Shown here piece after piece: positions 10,837-19,253 of a stretch of 33,817 nt of DNA. The stretch comes from Mariprofundaceae bacterium (GTDB taxonomy: Bacteria > Pseudomonadota > Zetaproteobacteria > Mariprofundales > Mariprofundaceae). Location: positions 1 through 33,817 of the forward strand of contig DQSL01000057.1 in NCBI GenBank assembly GCA_015663235.1, read 5' to 3'. Position 1 is the first letter of the stretch. Every line of letters starts with the position of its first letter. The notes beneath the pieces are model-generated. The model was not told where the DNA came from and did not search any database. It was given only the letters and a program-made list of their open reading frames with translations. Made by a program: the position numbers and the translations under genes.

Positions 10837-11639
10837 GCAATCTACTAGCCTCTGTATTTGAGAGATGTGCGGCTGAGAATAGAGCAGCTTTGGTGGGTTA
10901 CTTAACGGCGGGAGACCCGAACATACAAACATCTGAATTATTGATACTTACACTTGCTGAGCAAGTAGATATTATTGAAATTGGTATGCCTTTTTCAGAC
11001 CCTGCGGCTGATGGACCTGTGATTCAGGCGGCAAGTGAGCGTGCTTTGCAGGCTGGAACGAAGATACATGATGTATTTACCATTGCTAAAAAAGTACGAG
11101 AAGTTAAACCTGATATAGGCATTGTACTTATGGGTTATGCCAATGTGCCTTACAGCATAGGTTTTGCATCTTTTGCTGAACAGGCAAAGGAATCAGGTGT
11201 GGATGGCGTGTTGCTGGTGGATGTGCCTGCGGAAGAAAGTGATATTTGTGCGGCTGTTTTTAAACAACATGATTTAAGTCAAATTATGTTGCTTGCACCC
11301 ACTTCGACTGAGCAGCGTATTCAGCTTGCTGCCAATGTTGGCAGTGGATTTATTTATTATGTTTCGCTTGCTGGGATTACGGGTGCTGAGATGGGGGCTG
11401 TTCAAGAAATACAAGATAAGTTGTCTTTGATTCGGAAGTACTCTAAGCTACCTATATGTGTTGGTTTTGGTGTAAAAACACCTGAGCAAGCAAAAAGTGT
11501 TGCGGCATTTGCTGATGGTGTGGTGGTAGGCAGTCATTTTGTGAGCCACATCACATTAAATACAGGTGACAATGCTGCAATGAACGGGTGTCTTTCAGCG
11601 TCTGTAAAATTGATGGCTGATGCGATGGGGAAAGGATGA
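10833..11639 (+). CDS. trpA: Tryptophan synthase alpha chain
   Basis: Cleaves indole-3-glycerol phosphate and channels indole to TrpB. The 268-residue TIM barrel has [11 protein letters not shown] and [19 protein letters not shown], placing the catalytic acids at Glu49 and Asp60, the same numbers as in E. coli. GFGVKTPEQ and GVVVGSHFV form the phosphate-binding end. It starts in an ATGA overlap with trpB. Confidence 0.97.
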   Translation: MSNLLASVFERCAAENRAALVGYLTAGDPNIQTSELLILTLAEQVDIIEIGMPFSDPAADGPVIQAASERALQAGTKIHDVFTIAKKVREVKPDIGIVLMGYANVPYSIGFASFAEQAKESGVDGVLLVDVPAEESDICAAVFKQHDLSQIMLLAPTSTEQRIQLAANVGSGFIYYVSLAGITGAEMGAVQEIQDKLSLIRKYSKLPICVGFGVKTPEQAKSVAAFADGVVVGSHFVSHITLNTGDNAAMNGCLSASVKLMADAMGKG

Positions 11640-11649
11640 GGGAGGCTAC

Positions 11650-12441
11650 ATGAAAATACGGGTTTTGGGCTGTTATGGGGGGCAACTTTTAGGGTTTCAT
11701 TTGACCTCATTTCTTGTTAATGACACCGTATTACTCGATGCTGGCTCACCTACTGAAGTGTTAACGCTTGAAGAACAAAGCAAAATTAAACATATTTTTT
11801 TATCACACACCCATCTTGACCATATCAAAGATATTGCATTTTTAGCGGATAATCGTGCGCTTAAACGGATGGGCGATACAGGTCAAGCAAGTCGCTTGAC
11901 TATTCATAGCCTCCAAGAAAATTTAGACACATTATCAAAACACTTTTTGAACAATATTGTTTGGCCAGATTTCACGAAAATACCAACGGAAGAGAAGGGT
12001 ATTCTTCGCATGGAAAGCTTTGAGTCTGAACAGACGCTAAGGGTGGGTGATTTGGAAATTACACCCATTGGTGTGAATCATCCCGTGCCATGCACAGGTT
12101 TTTTACTCAACCAAGATGGTGTGCAAGTAATATTCACAGCAGACACAGGTCACACCGACAGAATTTGGGAAATAGCCAATGAGCAGCCCAATCTTAAAGC
12201 TGTTATTATTGACTGTTCGTTTCCTAATAATTATGAAAATCTAGCCAGCATCAGTGGTCATTTAACCCCCAAAGGTATGGCAAAAGAATTGAAGAAGTTG
12301 AATAAACTTGGCGAAATTTCTATTTATTTGTATCATATGAAACCAGAAGTATTAACTGAAATGGCTTCTGAAGTTGAAGTGGAAAATATCCCTCACTTGC
12401 GTATGCTAACGCAGGTGGATGAGTTGATTATCGAAGCTTAA
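11650..12441 (+). CDS. Metallo-beta-lactamase-fold hydrolase, class II cyclic-nucleotide phosphodiesterase-like
   Basis: A 263-residue metallohydrolase. The dinuclear metal motif HTHLDH is at 53-58, preceded by the typical VLLDAG strand. Further ligand segments are NHPVPCTGF, FTADTGHTDRIW, DCSFPN and, near the end, SGHLTPKGMA and YHMKPE. This pattern and the start IRVLGCYGGQLLGFHLTSFLV match the class II cAMP phosphodiesterase group (yeast PDE1, Vibrio CpdP), so hydrolysis of 3',5'-cyclic nucleotides is the best guess; the substrate is not proven. Start: ATG 11650 follows GGGAGG by 5-6 bases. An upstream in-frame ATG at 11620 lies inside trpA and is less likely. It lies 10 bases after trpA, within the trp-accD-folC cluster. 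Confidence 0.72.
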   Translation: MKIRVLGCYGGQLLGFHLTSFLVNDTVLLDAGSPTEVLTLEEQSKIKHIFLSHTHLDHIKDIAFLADNRALKRMGDTGQASRLTIHSLQENLDTLSKHFLNNIVWPDFTKIPTEEKGILRMESFESEQTLRVGDLEITPIGVNHPVPCTGFLLNQDGVQVIFTADTGHTDRIWEIANEQPNLKAVIIDCSFPNNYENLASISGHLTPKGMAKELKKLNKLGEISIYLYHMKPEVLTEMASEVEVENIPHLRMLTQVDELIIEA

Positions 12442-12465
12442 AATTTTACTTGAAAGGGATTACTT

Positions 12466-13335
12466 ATGAGTTGGTTAACCCGTTTGATTGAACGACCTAA
12501 AAATATCATTGCTGGCGATAAAGATAACACGCCAGACGGCTTGTGGATTAAATGCAAAGGCTGCGCGGAAACACTTTATAACAAAGAGCTAGAGCGCTCT
12601 GAAATGGTTTGCCCCAAATGCAATCAACATATGCGTATTTCCACTACACAAAGAGCTGGATTCTTATTCGATGAAGATACCTATGATGCATGTGATACGC
12701 ATTTAAGCTCACTTGACCCACTGCAATTTAAAGACCAAAAGCGATATACAGATAGGCTAAAAGCTGCGAATAAAAAAATGGGTGATGATGACGCTGCACG
12801 CAATTATTTGGGTGACATCAATGGCATCACGACATCCGTAACCATGTTTGAGTTTGGCTATATGGGCGGCAGCATGGGTTCTGTTGTTGGTGAAAAGATT
12901 GTGTTGGGTATGGAGCGTGCGATTGAGCGTCAGTGTCCATATTTATTGATTACGGCATCTGGTGGGGCGCGAATGCAAGAGGGTATTTTATCGCTCATGC
13001 AGATGGCAAAAACATCTTCCACAGTGAATCGTTTAAATGAAGCCAAGCTTCCCTTTGTTTGTTTGCTGGCAGACCCAACTATGGGCGGTGTTTCCGCATC
13101 GGTGGCATGGCTTGGTGATGTTATTATTGCCGAGCCAAGAGCTTTGATTGGTTTTGCAGGACCGCGTGTAATTAAGGAAACCGTTGCCGAAGAATTGCCT
13201 GAAGGTTTTCAGCGGGCAGAGTTTTTACTTGAGCATGGTTTGATTGATGATGTGGTGGATAGACGCGAACAACGCGAATATTTACGTACATTGTTTGAAC
13301 ACTTAATGTCGCGCTCTTACCGCCAACCGCACTAA
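12466..13335 (+). CDS. accD: Acetyl-CoA carboxylase carboxyltransferase subunit beta
   Basis: Beta half of the carboxyltransferase that makes malonyl-CoA, the first step of fatty-acid synthesis; it works with AccA, not seen here. The 289-residue protein has an N-terminal zinc ribbon with Cys30, Cys33, Cys49 and Cys52, followed by the crotonase-like domain: GSMGSVVGEK, ASGGARMQEG, PTMGGVSAS and GFAGPRVIK. GAAAGGGA-like purine-rich sequence precedes the ATG. The trp-accD-folC order is common in beta/gammaproteobacteria. Confidence 0.97.
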   Translation: MSWLTRLIERPKNIIAGDKDNTPDGLWIKCKGCAETLYNKELERSEMVCPKCNQHMRISTTQRAGFLFDEDTYDACDTHLSSLDPLQFKDQKRYTDRLKAANKKMGDDDAARNYLGDINGITTSVTMFEFGYMGGSMGSVVGEKIVLGMERAIERQCPYLLITASGGARMQEGILSLMQMAKTSSTVNRLNEAKLPFVCLLADPTMGGVSASVAWLGDVIIAEPRALIGFAGPRVIKETVAEELPEGFQRAEFLLEHGLIDDVVDRREQREYLRTLFEHLMSRSYRQPH

Positions 13336-13348
13336 ATTCTAACATCAG

Positions 13349-14518
13349 GTGACAACAAAAGAAAAACCAGGTGATATTGATGCTTGGTTACAAGCCTTGG
13401 GTGACCCCAGCGCAGACAGAGATTACAAGCCTGGTCACGAGCGGGTGCAAAAGCTTATTTTTGCACTTGAACAGTTGGGTCATTGTTTTGTAAAACCCAA
13501 GCTTCGTGTGCGTGTTGCGGGAACCAATGGCAAGGGTTCAACATCGCACTTCTTAGCGGCTGCATTACAAGTAAATGATTGTAAAGTTGGGCTTTATACA
13601 TCACCTCATATTTTAAGCTTTCATGAACGTATGCGGATTGATGGCAAGCCTATTTCACAAGCTGAACTGCTTGATTTGATGGCATTGGTCATGCCTTTGG
13701 CTTTAGAGATTGGCACATCCTATTTTGAAACAGCTACCGTGCTTGCTCTATTATACTTTTCGCAACAACAGGTAGATGTTGAAATATTAGAAGCCGGTGT
13801 GGGCGCAAAGCTTGATGCGACGACGGCTGTTTTCGCAGATGTTGGGCTGCTAACACCGATAGGGCTTGACCACCAAGCTTGGTTAGGCAATACGCTGGAA
13901 GAGATAACCCAAGAAAAATATTATGTATTTCAAGGGTGTAAGATTCAAATTAGCGCGCCACAAGGTGAAGTTGTTATGGGTGTATTATCGCAATATGTTG
14001 GCAACTTAGCGTATGCGCAGCTATTCCCAGAAGAGTTATCTGTAATAGGCAAACATCAAAAAACCAACGCAGGCTTGGCATATGCAGCGGTGCAAATGAT
14101 AGCGAAGCAATGTCTTCCCATGCATTTAAACAAGTCAAAACGGGCAATCGGTAACTTACATATTCAGGGGCGTATGCAATGCATTCAACATGGGAAACAT
14201 ACATTCTATCTTGATGCCGCGCACAATGAACATGCAGTGCAGGCACTACTGCCAACTTTATCAGGTATGCAACCCCAGTTTGATGTTATTATTGTCTGTA
14301 CGCGTGAAGATAGGAACCTGAGTGATTGCCTACCGTGGTTGGAAAAAATGACCGATAAAATCATTGGTATGACGGGTGATGATACATACCAATATCCAAC
14401 GATTGGAGAAGCCCTTACGGTAGAGACACAAGCGATTAAAGCTGGGAAATTTCTTATATTAGGCTCATTTGTCACGTTGGGTAAAGTGTTGGCGTGGATG
14501 GATAAAGATGAGTTTTAA
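13349..14518 (+). CDS. folC: Folylpolyglutamate synthase / dihydrofolate synthase
   Basis: ATP-dependent ligase adding Glu to dihydropteroate and to folates. It is 389 residues, a little shorter than the usual 410-430. The P-loop VAGTNGKGST lies at 57-65, then GLYTSPHILSFHERMRIDG, LEAGVGAKLDATTA, TPIGLDHQAWLGNTLEEI and, in the C-terminal domain, YLDAAHNEHA. The start is GTG 13349, 13 bases after accD, without a good ribosome site. It is the last gene of the trp-acc-fol unit; its 3' end overlaps the start of a decayed small ORF. Confidence 0.93.
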   Translation: MTTKEKPGDIDAWLQALGDPSADRDYKPGHERVQKLIFALEQLGHCFVKPKLRVRVAGTNGKGSTSHFLAAALQVNDCKVGLYTSPHILSFHERMRIDGKPISQAELLDLMALVMPLALEIGTSYFETATVLALLYFSQQQVDVEILEAGVGAKLDATTAVFADVGLLTPIGLDHQAWLGNTLEEITQEKYYVFQGCKIQISAPQGEVVMGVLSQYVGNLAYAQLFPEELSVIGKHQKTNAGLAYAAVQMIAKQCLPMHLNKSKRAIGNLHIQGRMQCIQHGKHTFYLDAAHNEHAVQALLPTLSGMQPQFDVIIVCTREDRNLSDCLPWLEKMTDKIIGMTGDDTYQYPTIGEALTVETQAIKAGKFLILGSFVTLGKVLAWMDKDEF

Positions 14519-14727
14519 TTTCCATATGAATGCCGAAAAGAAGCTGTTATATGTACTTGGACAAGGTGTGATTAGCGCTACGGATATTGACCAATATTAT
14601 CCGAGCCTAAAAGCTACGCGTGGTGCTAAACATTGCCGAAAGGCACGCGTTTAAGCTTAAGACAAGCCCCTATCAAAATATTAAGGCGATGGATTGGTCG
14701 GGTGTGAAAGAAGTCGATATTTCTTAA
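14508..14727 (+). pseudogene. Frameshifted small ORF after folC
   Basis: ATG 14508 opens a frame reading MSFNFHMNAEKKLLYVLGQG, then VISATDIDQYYPSLKA, that stops at 14652-14654. A shift of one base near 14640 continues as RHAFKLKTSPYQNIKAMDWS and GVKEVDIS, ending at 14725-14727. Together the two halves look like one protein of about 72 residues, of the small conserved type seen with motifs such as 'LLYVLGQGVISATDI' (possibly STAS-like; I cannot name the family). Part of the middle appears lost. Its 3' end meets the antiporter gene from the other strand. It is most likely a decayed gene; a sequencing error is the alternative. Confidence 0.5.
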
Positions 14728-15941
14728 TTAGATCCCTTGGGCAGGTCTTTGCCCCAGCGTTTATAAAACCATTTCAAGATAAATGGTGGTAAGACAGTCG
14801 TGACGGCAATGGTTAGCACCATCACAGCATATATTTCTTGATTAAATACATTCGAAATTCGCCCCAACTCAGCAAAGACCAAGCCTACTTCTGCACGCGG
14901 AATCATAGATAAACCTACTGCCCAGCGAAATGCCATGGATTCTTTAATGAGGAAAGCACCCACCAATTTGCTGAGCATGGCGATGATGATAAAAGATGAA
15001 GCCATCAGCATGACAGTAGGTGAGCCCCAATCAATTTCACGCAAGTTTAGCGATAGCCCCACCATGACAAAAAATATGGGTGTGAAAAGCTGAATGATAG
15101 GCATCATAGAGGTATGAATGCGTTGCACAAAGTCCGTGTTAGACTGTGCTTGAAGTGCTGCGCCAAAGGGTAAGAAAAACCTGCGGGATAAGGCAAGACC
15201 AGCAGCGAAACCACCCAATAAGGCAGGAGCGCCTACGGCATGGGCAAGCCAAGCAAATAAAAGAACCAAGGTGACAATGGTTGTTGGAATTAACCCCGGG
15301 ACTTGGCTTTGTGGGCTAAATTTGCCAATAGTTTCAGCCATGATTTTTGCCACAATAGGTGCAAGAGCCATAAAAATTACGATAAATACAATGACTTTAC
15401 CCGTGTTGATAAGGTTAATACCACCCGATGTTGAAAACTCATAGAGAAGAGCAAGCAAAACGATGCCGAGAATATCATCCAAGACGGCTGCACCAATCAC
15501 AACCTGCGCTTCACTGGATTTATGCCGTTTAAGGTCGCGCAATACACGTACAGTGACACCGATACTGGTTGCTGTAAGTGTGCCGCCAATAAACATGGAC
15601 ACCAAAAGTGATAGGTCAAACAACCAATAGCTCAGCACAAATCCACCCAAGAATGGGGCAATAAAACCACCAAGAGCGACTACGGATGCTTTGACACGCT
15701 GCTGTGAAAGTTTTGAGAGGTCAGTATCTAACCCAACCTCAAAAAGTAATAGGATTAAGCCAATTTCTGCCAACACATAAATGATGTCATTCAGCTCAAC
15801 AATACCGAGCAAACTAGGTCCTATGATGATACCAGCGAGCATCTCACCCATCACGGATGGTGCTTTAAATCGTGCAGCAAGCTCCCCTAGAATTCTTGCC
15901 GAAAGCAGGATGATTCCGATGGATAAGAAAATGGATTCCAT
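14724..15941 (-). CDS. CPA2-family monovalent cation:proton antiporter
   Basis: A 405-residue membrane protein with about 12 helices, of the Kef/NapA-type exchanger family that swaps Na+ or K+ for H+ in the inner membrane. The sequence shows ARFKAPSVMGEMLAGIIIGP, LILLLFEVGLDTDL, TATSIGVTVRVLRDL and GAAVLDDILGI, with the paired ion-binding Asp155-Asp156 typical of electrogenic members. It ends shortly after the last helix and lacks the cytosolic KTN/TrkA-N domain of KefB/C. It lies 22 bases downstream of the CBS gene on the same strand, so the two are probably co-transcribed and the CBS protein could supply the missing regulatory function (inference). The ion is not predictable from sequence alone. 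Confidence 0.88.
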   Translation of the reverse strand: MESIFLSIGIILLSARILGELAARFKAPSVMGEMLAGIIIGPSLLGIVELNDIIYVLAEIGLILLLFEVGLDTDLSKLSQQRVKASVVALGGFIAPFLGGFVLSYWLFDLSLLVSMFIGGTLTATSIGVTVRVLRDLKRHKSSEAQVVIGAAVLDDILGIVLLALLYEFSTSGGINLINTGKVIVFIVIFMALAPIVAKIMAETIGKFSPQSQVPGLIPTTIVTLVLLFAWLAHAVGAPALLGGFAAGLALSRRFFLPFGAALQAQSNTDFVQRIHTSMMPIIQLFTPIFFVMVGLSLNLREIDWGSPTVMLMASSFIIIAMLSKLVGAFLIKESMAFRWAVGLSMIPRAEVGLVFAELGRISNVFNQEIYAVMVLTIAVTTVLPPFILKWFYKRWGKDLPKGSN

Positions 15942-15963
15942 ATGCGTTGCTTACTATTTCAGT

Positions 15964-16422
15964 TTAGCCAGGTTTGACTTGAAGACGGTTTAAAATATCG
16001 CGAGCAGAAATAATACCCACAAGTTTATCGGCTTCATCAATAACCAAAATATTATGGGTATCATGGTTTAAGCCAACCAGCATGGCGCCAATAGCACTGG
16101 TTGCGGTGGCGGGTTTTACGGTGACAATGTCGGTATCTAGCACTATGGAAATACTATTTTGTAAAATATACGCGATATTTTTATACATGGACTGAATGTC
16201 GGGGGCAGCTTGCATTGTGGCAAGCAGCTTGCTGTTGACGTAGTCAGGAAGGGCATGGTGTAGGATGGATTTTGCGGTGACTGTACCGACTACTCTTTGG
16301 TTGTCATCAATCACAGGCACATCATTGAGGTGGGAGCTTTTTAGCAGGATGATGGCATCAGTAACTGTTGTCGTATGTGGTAATGTCTTTACACTTTCAC
16401 TCATAACATGGCTTGCAATCAT
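15964..16422 (-). CDS. CBS-domain pair protein
   Basis: A 152-residue soluble protein made of two CBS motifs forming a Bateman module, a fold that binds AMP, ATP, SAM or similar ligands. First repeat: DAIILLKSSHLNDVPVIDD and GTVTAKSILH. Second: AIGAMLVGLNHDTHNILVID and LVGIISARDILNRL. There is no fused catalytic domain. The start at 16422 is favoured because AGGAGG lies 5 bases upstream; an ATG 15 bases earlier overlaps that ribosome site. It is the first gene of a two-gene unit with the antiporter. Confidence 0.87.
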   Translation of the reverse strand: MIASHVMSESVKTLPHTTTVTDAIILLKSSHLNDVPVIDDNQRVVGTVTAKSILHHALPDYVNSKLLATMQAAPDIQSMYKNIAYILQNSISIVLDTDIVTVKPATATSAIGAMLVGLNHDTHNILVIDEADKLVGIISARDILNRLQVKPG

Positions 16423-16567
16423 TATTACCTCCTGCATTTTTGCTGAATTTATTAGGTTGATTAAAGTAGGTTAAGCATACATGGTAAGCACTTAAAAATA
16501 GAGTGGTTTTATATTTTGATGATAAGTTAAGCTTGTCATTCAAAGGCTTTCAAACCATCATTTGTGC

Positions 16568-17272
16568 ATGACCTCTATTTATGTAGACCCTGAAGAAATC
16601 AAACGCTTTGAAGCTATTGCGGCTGAGTGGTGGGATCCCGATGGGATGTTTAAACCGCTGCACCAAATCAATCCATTGCGTCTGGATTATATTGCCCAAC
16701 GTATCAACTTAAAAGAAGCCAAGGTATTGGATGTGGGTTGTGGGGGTGGTTTGCTTGCAGAAGGCATGGCAAGTCGCGGTGCAGAGGTGACAGGCATAGA
16801 CCGCTCACCCAAGGCTTTAAGTGTAGCAAGTGTTCATGCTGAGCAATCAGGCATTTCAGTAGATTATCAAGAAAATGATGCGGAAACATGGGCTGAAACC
16901 CACAAGGAAACGTATGATGTAGTTACATGTTTGGAAGTTTTAGAGCACGTGCCAGATGTGAAACGCGCAGTGGCAGCATGTGCGGATATGCTCAAACCTG
17001 GTGGGATGTTTTTCTTTGCCACACTTAATCGCACACCAGAGTGTTACCTCAAAGCCATTATTGGTGCAGAATATGTGTTGGGTTGGTTGCCCAAAGGCAC
17101 ACACCAATACAGCAAGTTTATCAAACCATCGGAAATGATTGATGCGGTACGCAGCGCAGGGCTTGTTGAAAAAGATGTGCAAGGCATGAGTTATGCACTG
17201 CTTACAGGGCAATTTTCATTAACACACAACTTGAATGTTAATTATTTGGGTTTTGCGCAAAAACCGAAATAA
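16568..17272 (+). CDS. ubiG: Ubiquinone biosynthesis O-methyltransferase
   Basis: SAM-dependent methyltransferase for both O-methylation steps of ubiquinone synthesis. The 234-residue protein has the characteristic start IKRFEAIAAEWWDPDGMFKP and LHQINPLRLDYI, motif I LDVGCGGGLL at about 54-63, the motif I-plus acidic residue in VTGIDRS, EVLEHV, and ATLNRTPECYLKAIIGAEYV plus GTHQYSKFIKP, which are UbiG-specific. ATG 16568 is chosen over a TTG six bases earlier; no strong ribosome site is visible. It is divergent from the CBS gene, with a 145-base intergenic region that must hold both promoters. It shows that the organism uses ubiquinone. Confidence 0.95.
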   Translation: MTSIYVDPEEIKRFEAIAAEWWDPDGMFKPLHQINPLRLDYIAQRINLKEAKVLDVGCGGGLLAEGMASRGAEVTGIDRSPKALSVASVHAEQSGISVDYQENDAETWAETHKETYDVVTCLEVLEHVPDVKRAVAACADMLKPGGMFFFATLNRTPECYLKAIIGAEYVLGWLPKGTHQYSKFIKPSEMIDAVRSAGLVEKDVQGMSYALLTGQFSLTHNLNVNYLGFAQKPK

Positions 17273-17281
17273 CTTATAAAT

Positions 17282-19252
17282 TTGCCTTTTTATTCATTCT
17301 TTATTGCTGGAATCTGGATGTTTTCACCCGCATTTGCAGCAGCAGGCGTGATTGTGGCAGACAGCATTCAACGCGATGTGTATGGCATGATTCAAGCTGA
17401 AGGTAATGTTCAGTTTAGCACCCATGGTATGGATGTTCGCGCATCCCATGTTCGCTTTGATGCGGAGTCACAAGTGGCAGATATTGTGGATGCTAAAGTG
17501 ACTACAAAAGATGGGCATAGGCTTGACGGTAAACGTTTACAGCGCATTGATTTGGAAACATTTGAGGGTGAGGATGTGGTTTATACTTTATGCCCAGAAG
17601 ATGATTTGGCGTGGGCGATTAAAGCTAGTTCTGCCAGAATGGATGGTGATGCAGGCACATTTACAGCCACCCATGCACGATTTGAATGGGCTGGTATCCC
17701 TGTGTTTTACACGCCTTATTGGAGTCATGCGTTAACCCGAAGAACTGGTTTTTTGATGCCAAGGATATCCAGCAGTACGCGACGTGGCTCGCAGATTGAC
17801 GTTCCTTTTTATTGGGCGGCATCACCGAATTGGGATATGACATTCACGCCACGTCAAATGTCTTTACGAGGAACGATGGCAGATATTGAGTGGCGACACC
17901 GCTCAAATATTGGCGAAGAACTGTTGCAATGGCAGGGTATTCAGGATGATGTGACGGGCGAAAAGCGCGGGCGTTTACGTACAGATATGGGCTGGCGACT
18001 ATCACCTTCTATTGATGCAGTGCTTGATATTGATGCGGTGAGTGATGGTTTGTATATTGCAGACTATGCCCTTTATGATGGTGATATTAAGACCGCATCA
18101 TACTTGACCAGCAATGCAAGTTTAACCTGGCGAGATGGCAGCGATAGCGCGATTTTTAGTAGTCGCTATCAGCAGGTTTTGGGAGGTGCGAGCAATGCAA
18201 GTACCTTGCAAGTGTTGCCGCGTTTACAAACCAGAAACTATTTCTCAATTGCCAAACAACAAACCATCCAACTTGACCATCAAACCACATTTTTTCAGCG
18301 GGACATTGGCGTTTCAGGTTTGCGCACGGGTATTCGCCCTTCATGGTCGCTGCCTTGGCATATGCAAGGCGGGGCAGTTTCGGCAACATGGTCGGTATTG
18401 GGGCAGGGTGTAGGTTATCAATCGCAAAGCTTCACCAACACATCCTCATCCTATGGTGCATTAGCTTCCAGCTTGCAACTAGAAGCAACATTTGAGAAAG
18501 TTTTTGCAGCGCAACAGTGGCGGCATGAAATCAAACCCATTGTCCGTTTTGATGTATCTTCCGCTTCAGACCAAAGCAGCCAACCACGTTATGATTCCAG
18601 TTTGTTGCCGTTGAACTTGAGCAACTTGTTGCAAGGCAACCGTTATTCGGGTTGGGACAGGTTTGAGCGTATGCGTAAGGTTAGTTTTTTACTTGCTCAA
18701 GCATTGCAAACAAAGGATAATGCTGTGGTACGCAATGTGTTGGAAGTGCAATTCGGTGTGGCTTATGATGGTTTGCAGGAAACGGTGGATGCAGCTATTG
18801 CGCCAGCCCCAACACGAACAGTGTCTAACCTTTTGGCAGAGCTTGTTTGGAAACCTCATCAGGCGTGGCGTTTGAATGCGGGTGGTCAGTTTCATGCGCC
18901 TACCAACCGCTGGGTTGAAAATCATGGTGGTATTTCTTGGCGGGAGCAGGCGCAATATTTTGATGTTTCATGGCGGAAAACGGATGCATCTTATTCGCAA
19001 GCAGCAGAATCGGTGACCGTATCGGGGCAAGTGAACATTAACCAACGCTGGTCAGCCAATACATTTAATCAATATGATGTGTTGCGTGAGCGGGTGATTC
19101 AAACGCGGTTGGGAGCGGCATACCATCATGCATGTTGGGATTTTGGTTTGGAAGGTTACAAAACATATCAAGTGGGCAGCAACACTTTAACGGATATTGG
19201 CTGGCGCTTCTTGCTCACGTTTGATGGGCTAGGTAGTTTCGGCGGTTCGTAA
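17282..19252 (+). CDS. lptD: LPS-assembly protein LptD
   Basis: Outer-membrane translocon for lipopolysaccharide. Length is 656, against about 780 in E. coli. A signal peptide (residues 1-20, ending FSPAFAA) is followed by the periplasmic OstA-like jellyroll (about 25-130: VIVADSIQRDVYGMIQAEGN, VDAKVTTKDGHRLDGKRL, PVFYTPYWSH) and a large strand-rich C-terminal barrel ending near FLLTFDGLG. Only two cysteines are present in the whole protein, Cys104 and Cys618. The start must be TTG 17282 or the internal ATG 17318, because an in-frame stop (that of ubiG) lies just upstream; no ribosome site is evident, suggesting coupling to ubiG. surA follows after 1 base. Confidence 0.92.
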   Translation: MPFYSFFIAGIWMFSPAFAAAGVIVADSIQRDVYGMIQAEGNVQFSTHGMDVRASHVRFDAESQVADIVDAKVTTKDGHRLDGKRLQRIDLETFEGEDVVYTLCPEDDLAWAIKASSARMDGDAGTFTATHARFEWAGIPVFYTPYWSHALTRRTGFLMPRISSSTRRGSQIDVPFYWAASPNWDMTFTPRQMSLRGTMADIEWRHRSNIGEELLQWQGIQDDVTGEKRGRLRTDMGWRLSPSIDAVLDIDAVSDGLYIADYALYDGDIKTASYLTSNASLTWRDGSDSAIFSSRYQQVLGGASNASTLQVLPRLQTRNYFSIAKQQTIQLDHQTTFFQRDIGVSGLRTGIRPSWSLPWHMQGGAVSATWSVLGQGVGYQSQSFTNTSSSYGALASSLQLEATFEKVFAAQQWRHEIKPIVRFDVSSASDQSSQPRYDSSLLPLNLSNLLQGNRYSGWDRFERMRKVSFLLAQALQTKDNAVVRNVLEVQFGVAYDGLQETVDAAIAPAPTRTVSNLLAELVWKPHQAWRLNAGGQFHAPTNRWVENHGGISWREQAQYFDVSWRKTDASYSQAAESVTVSGQVNINQRWSANTFNQYDVLRERVIQTRLGAAYHHACWDFGLEGYKTYQVGSNTLTDIGWRFLLTFDGLGSFGGS

Positions 19253-19253
19253 G

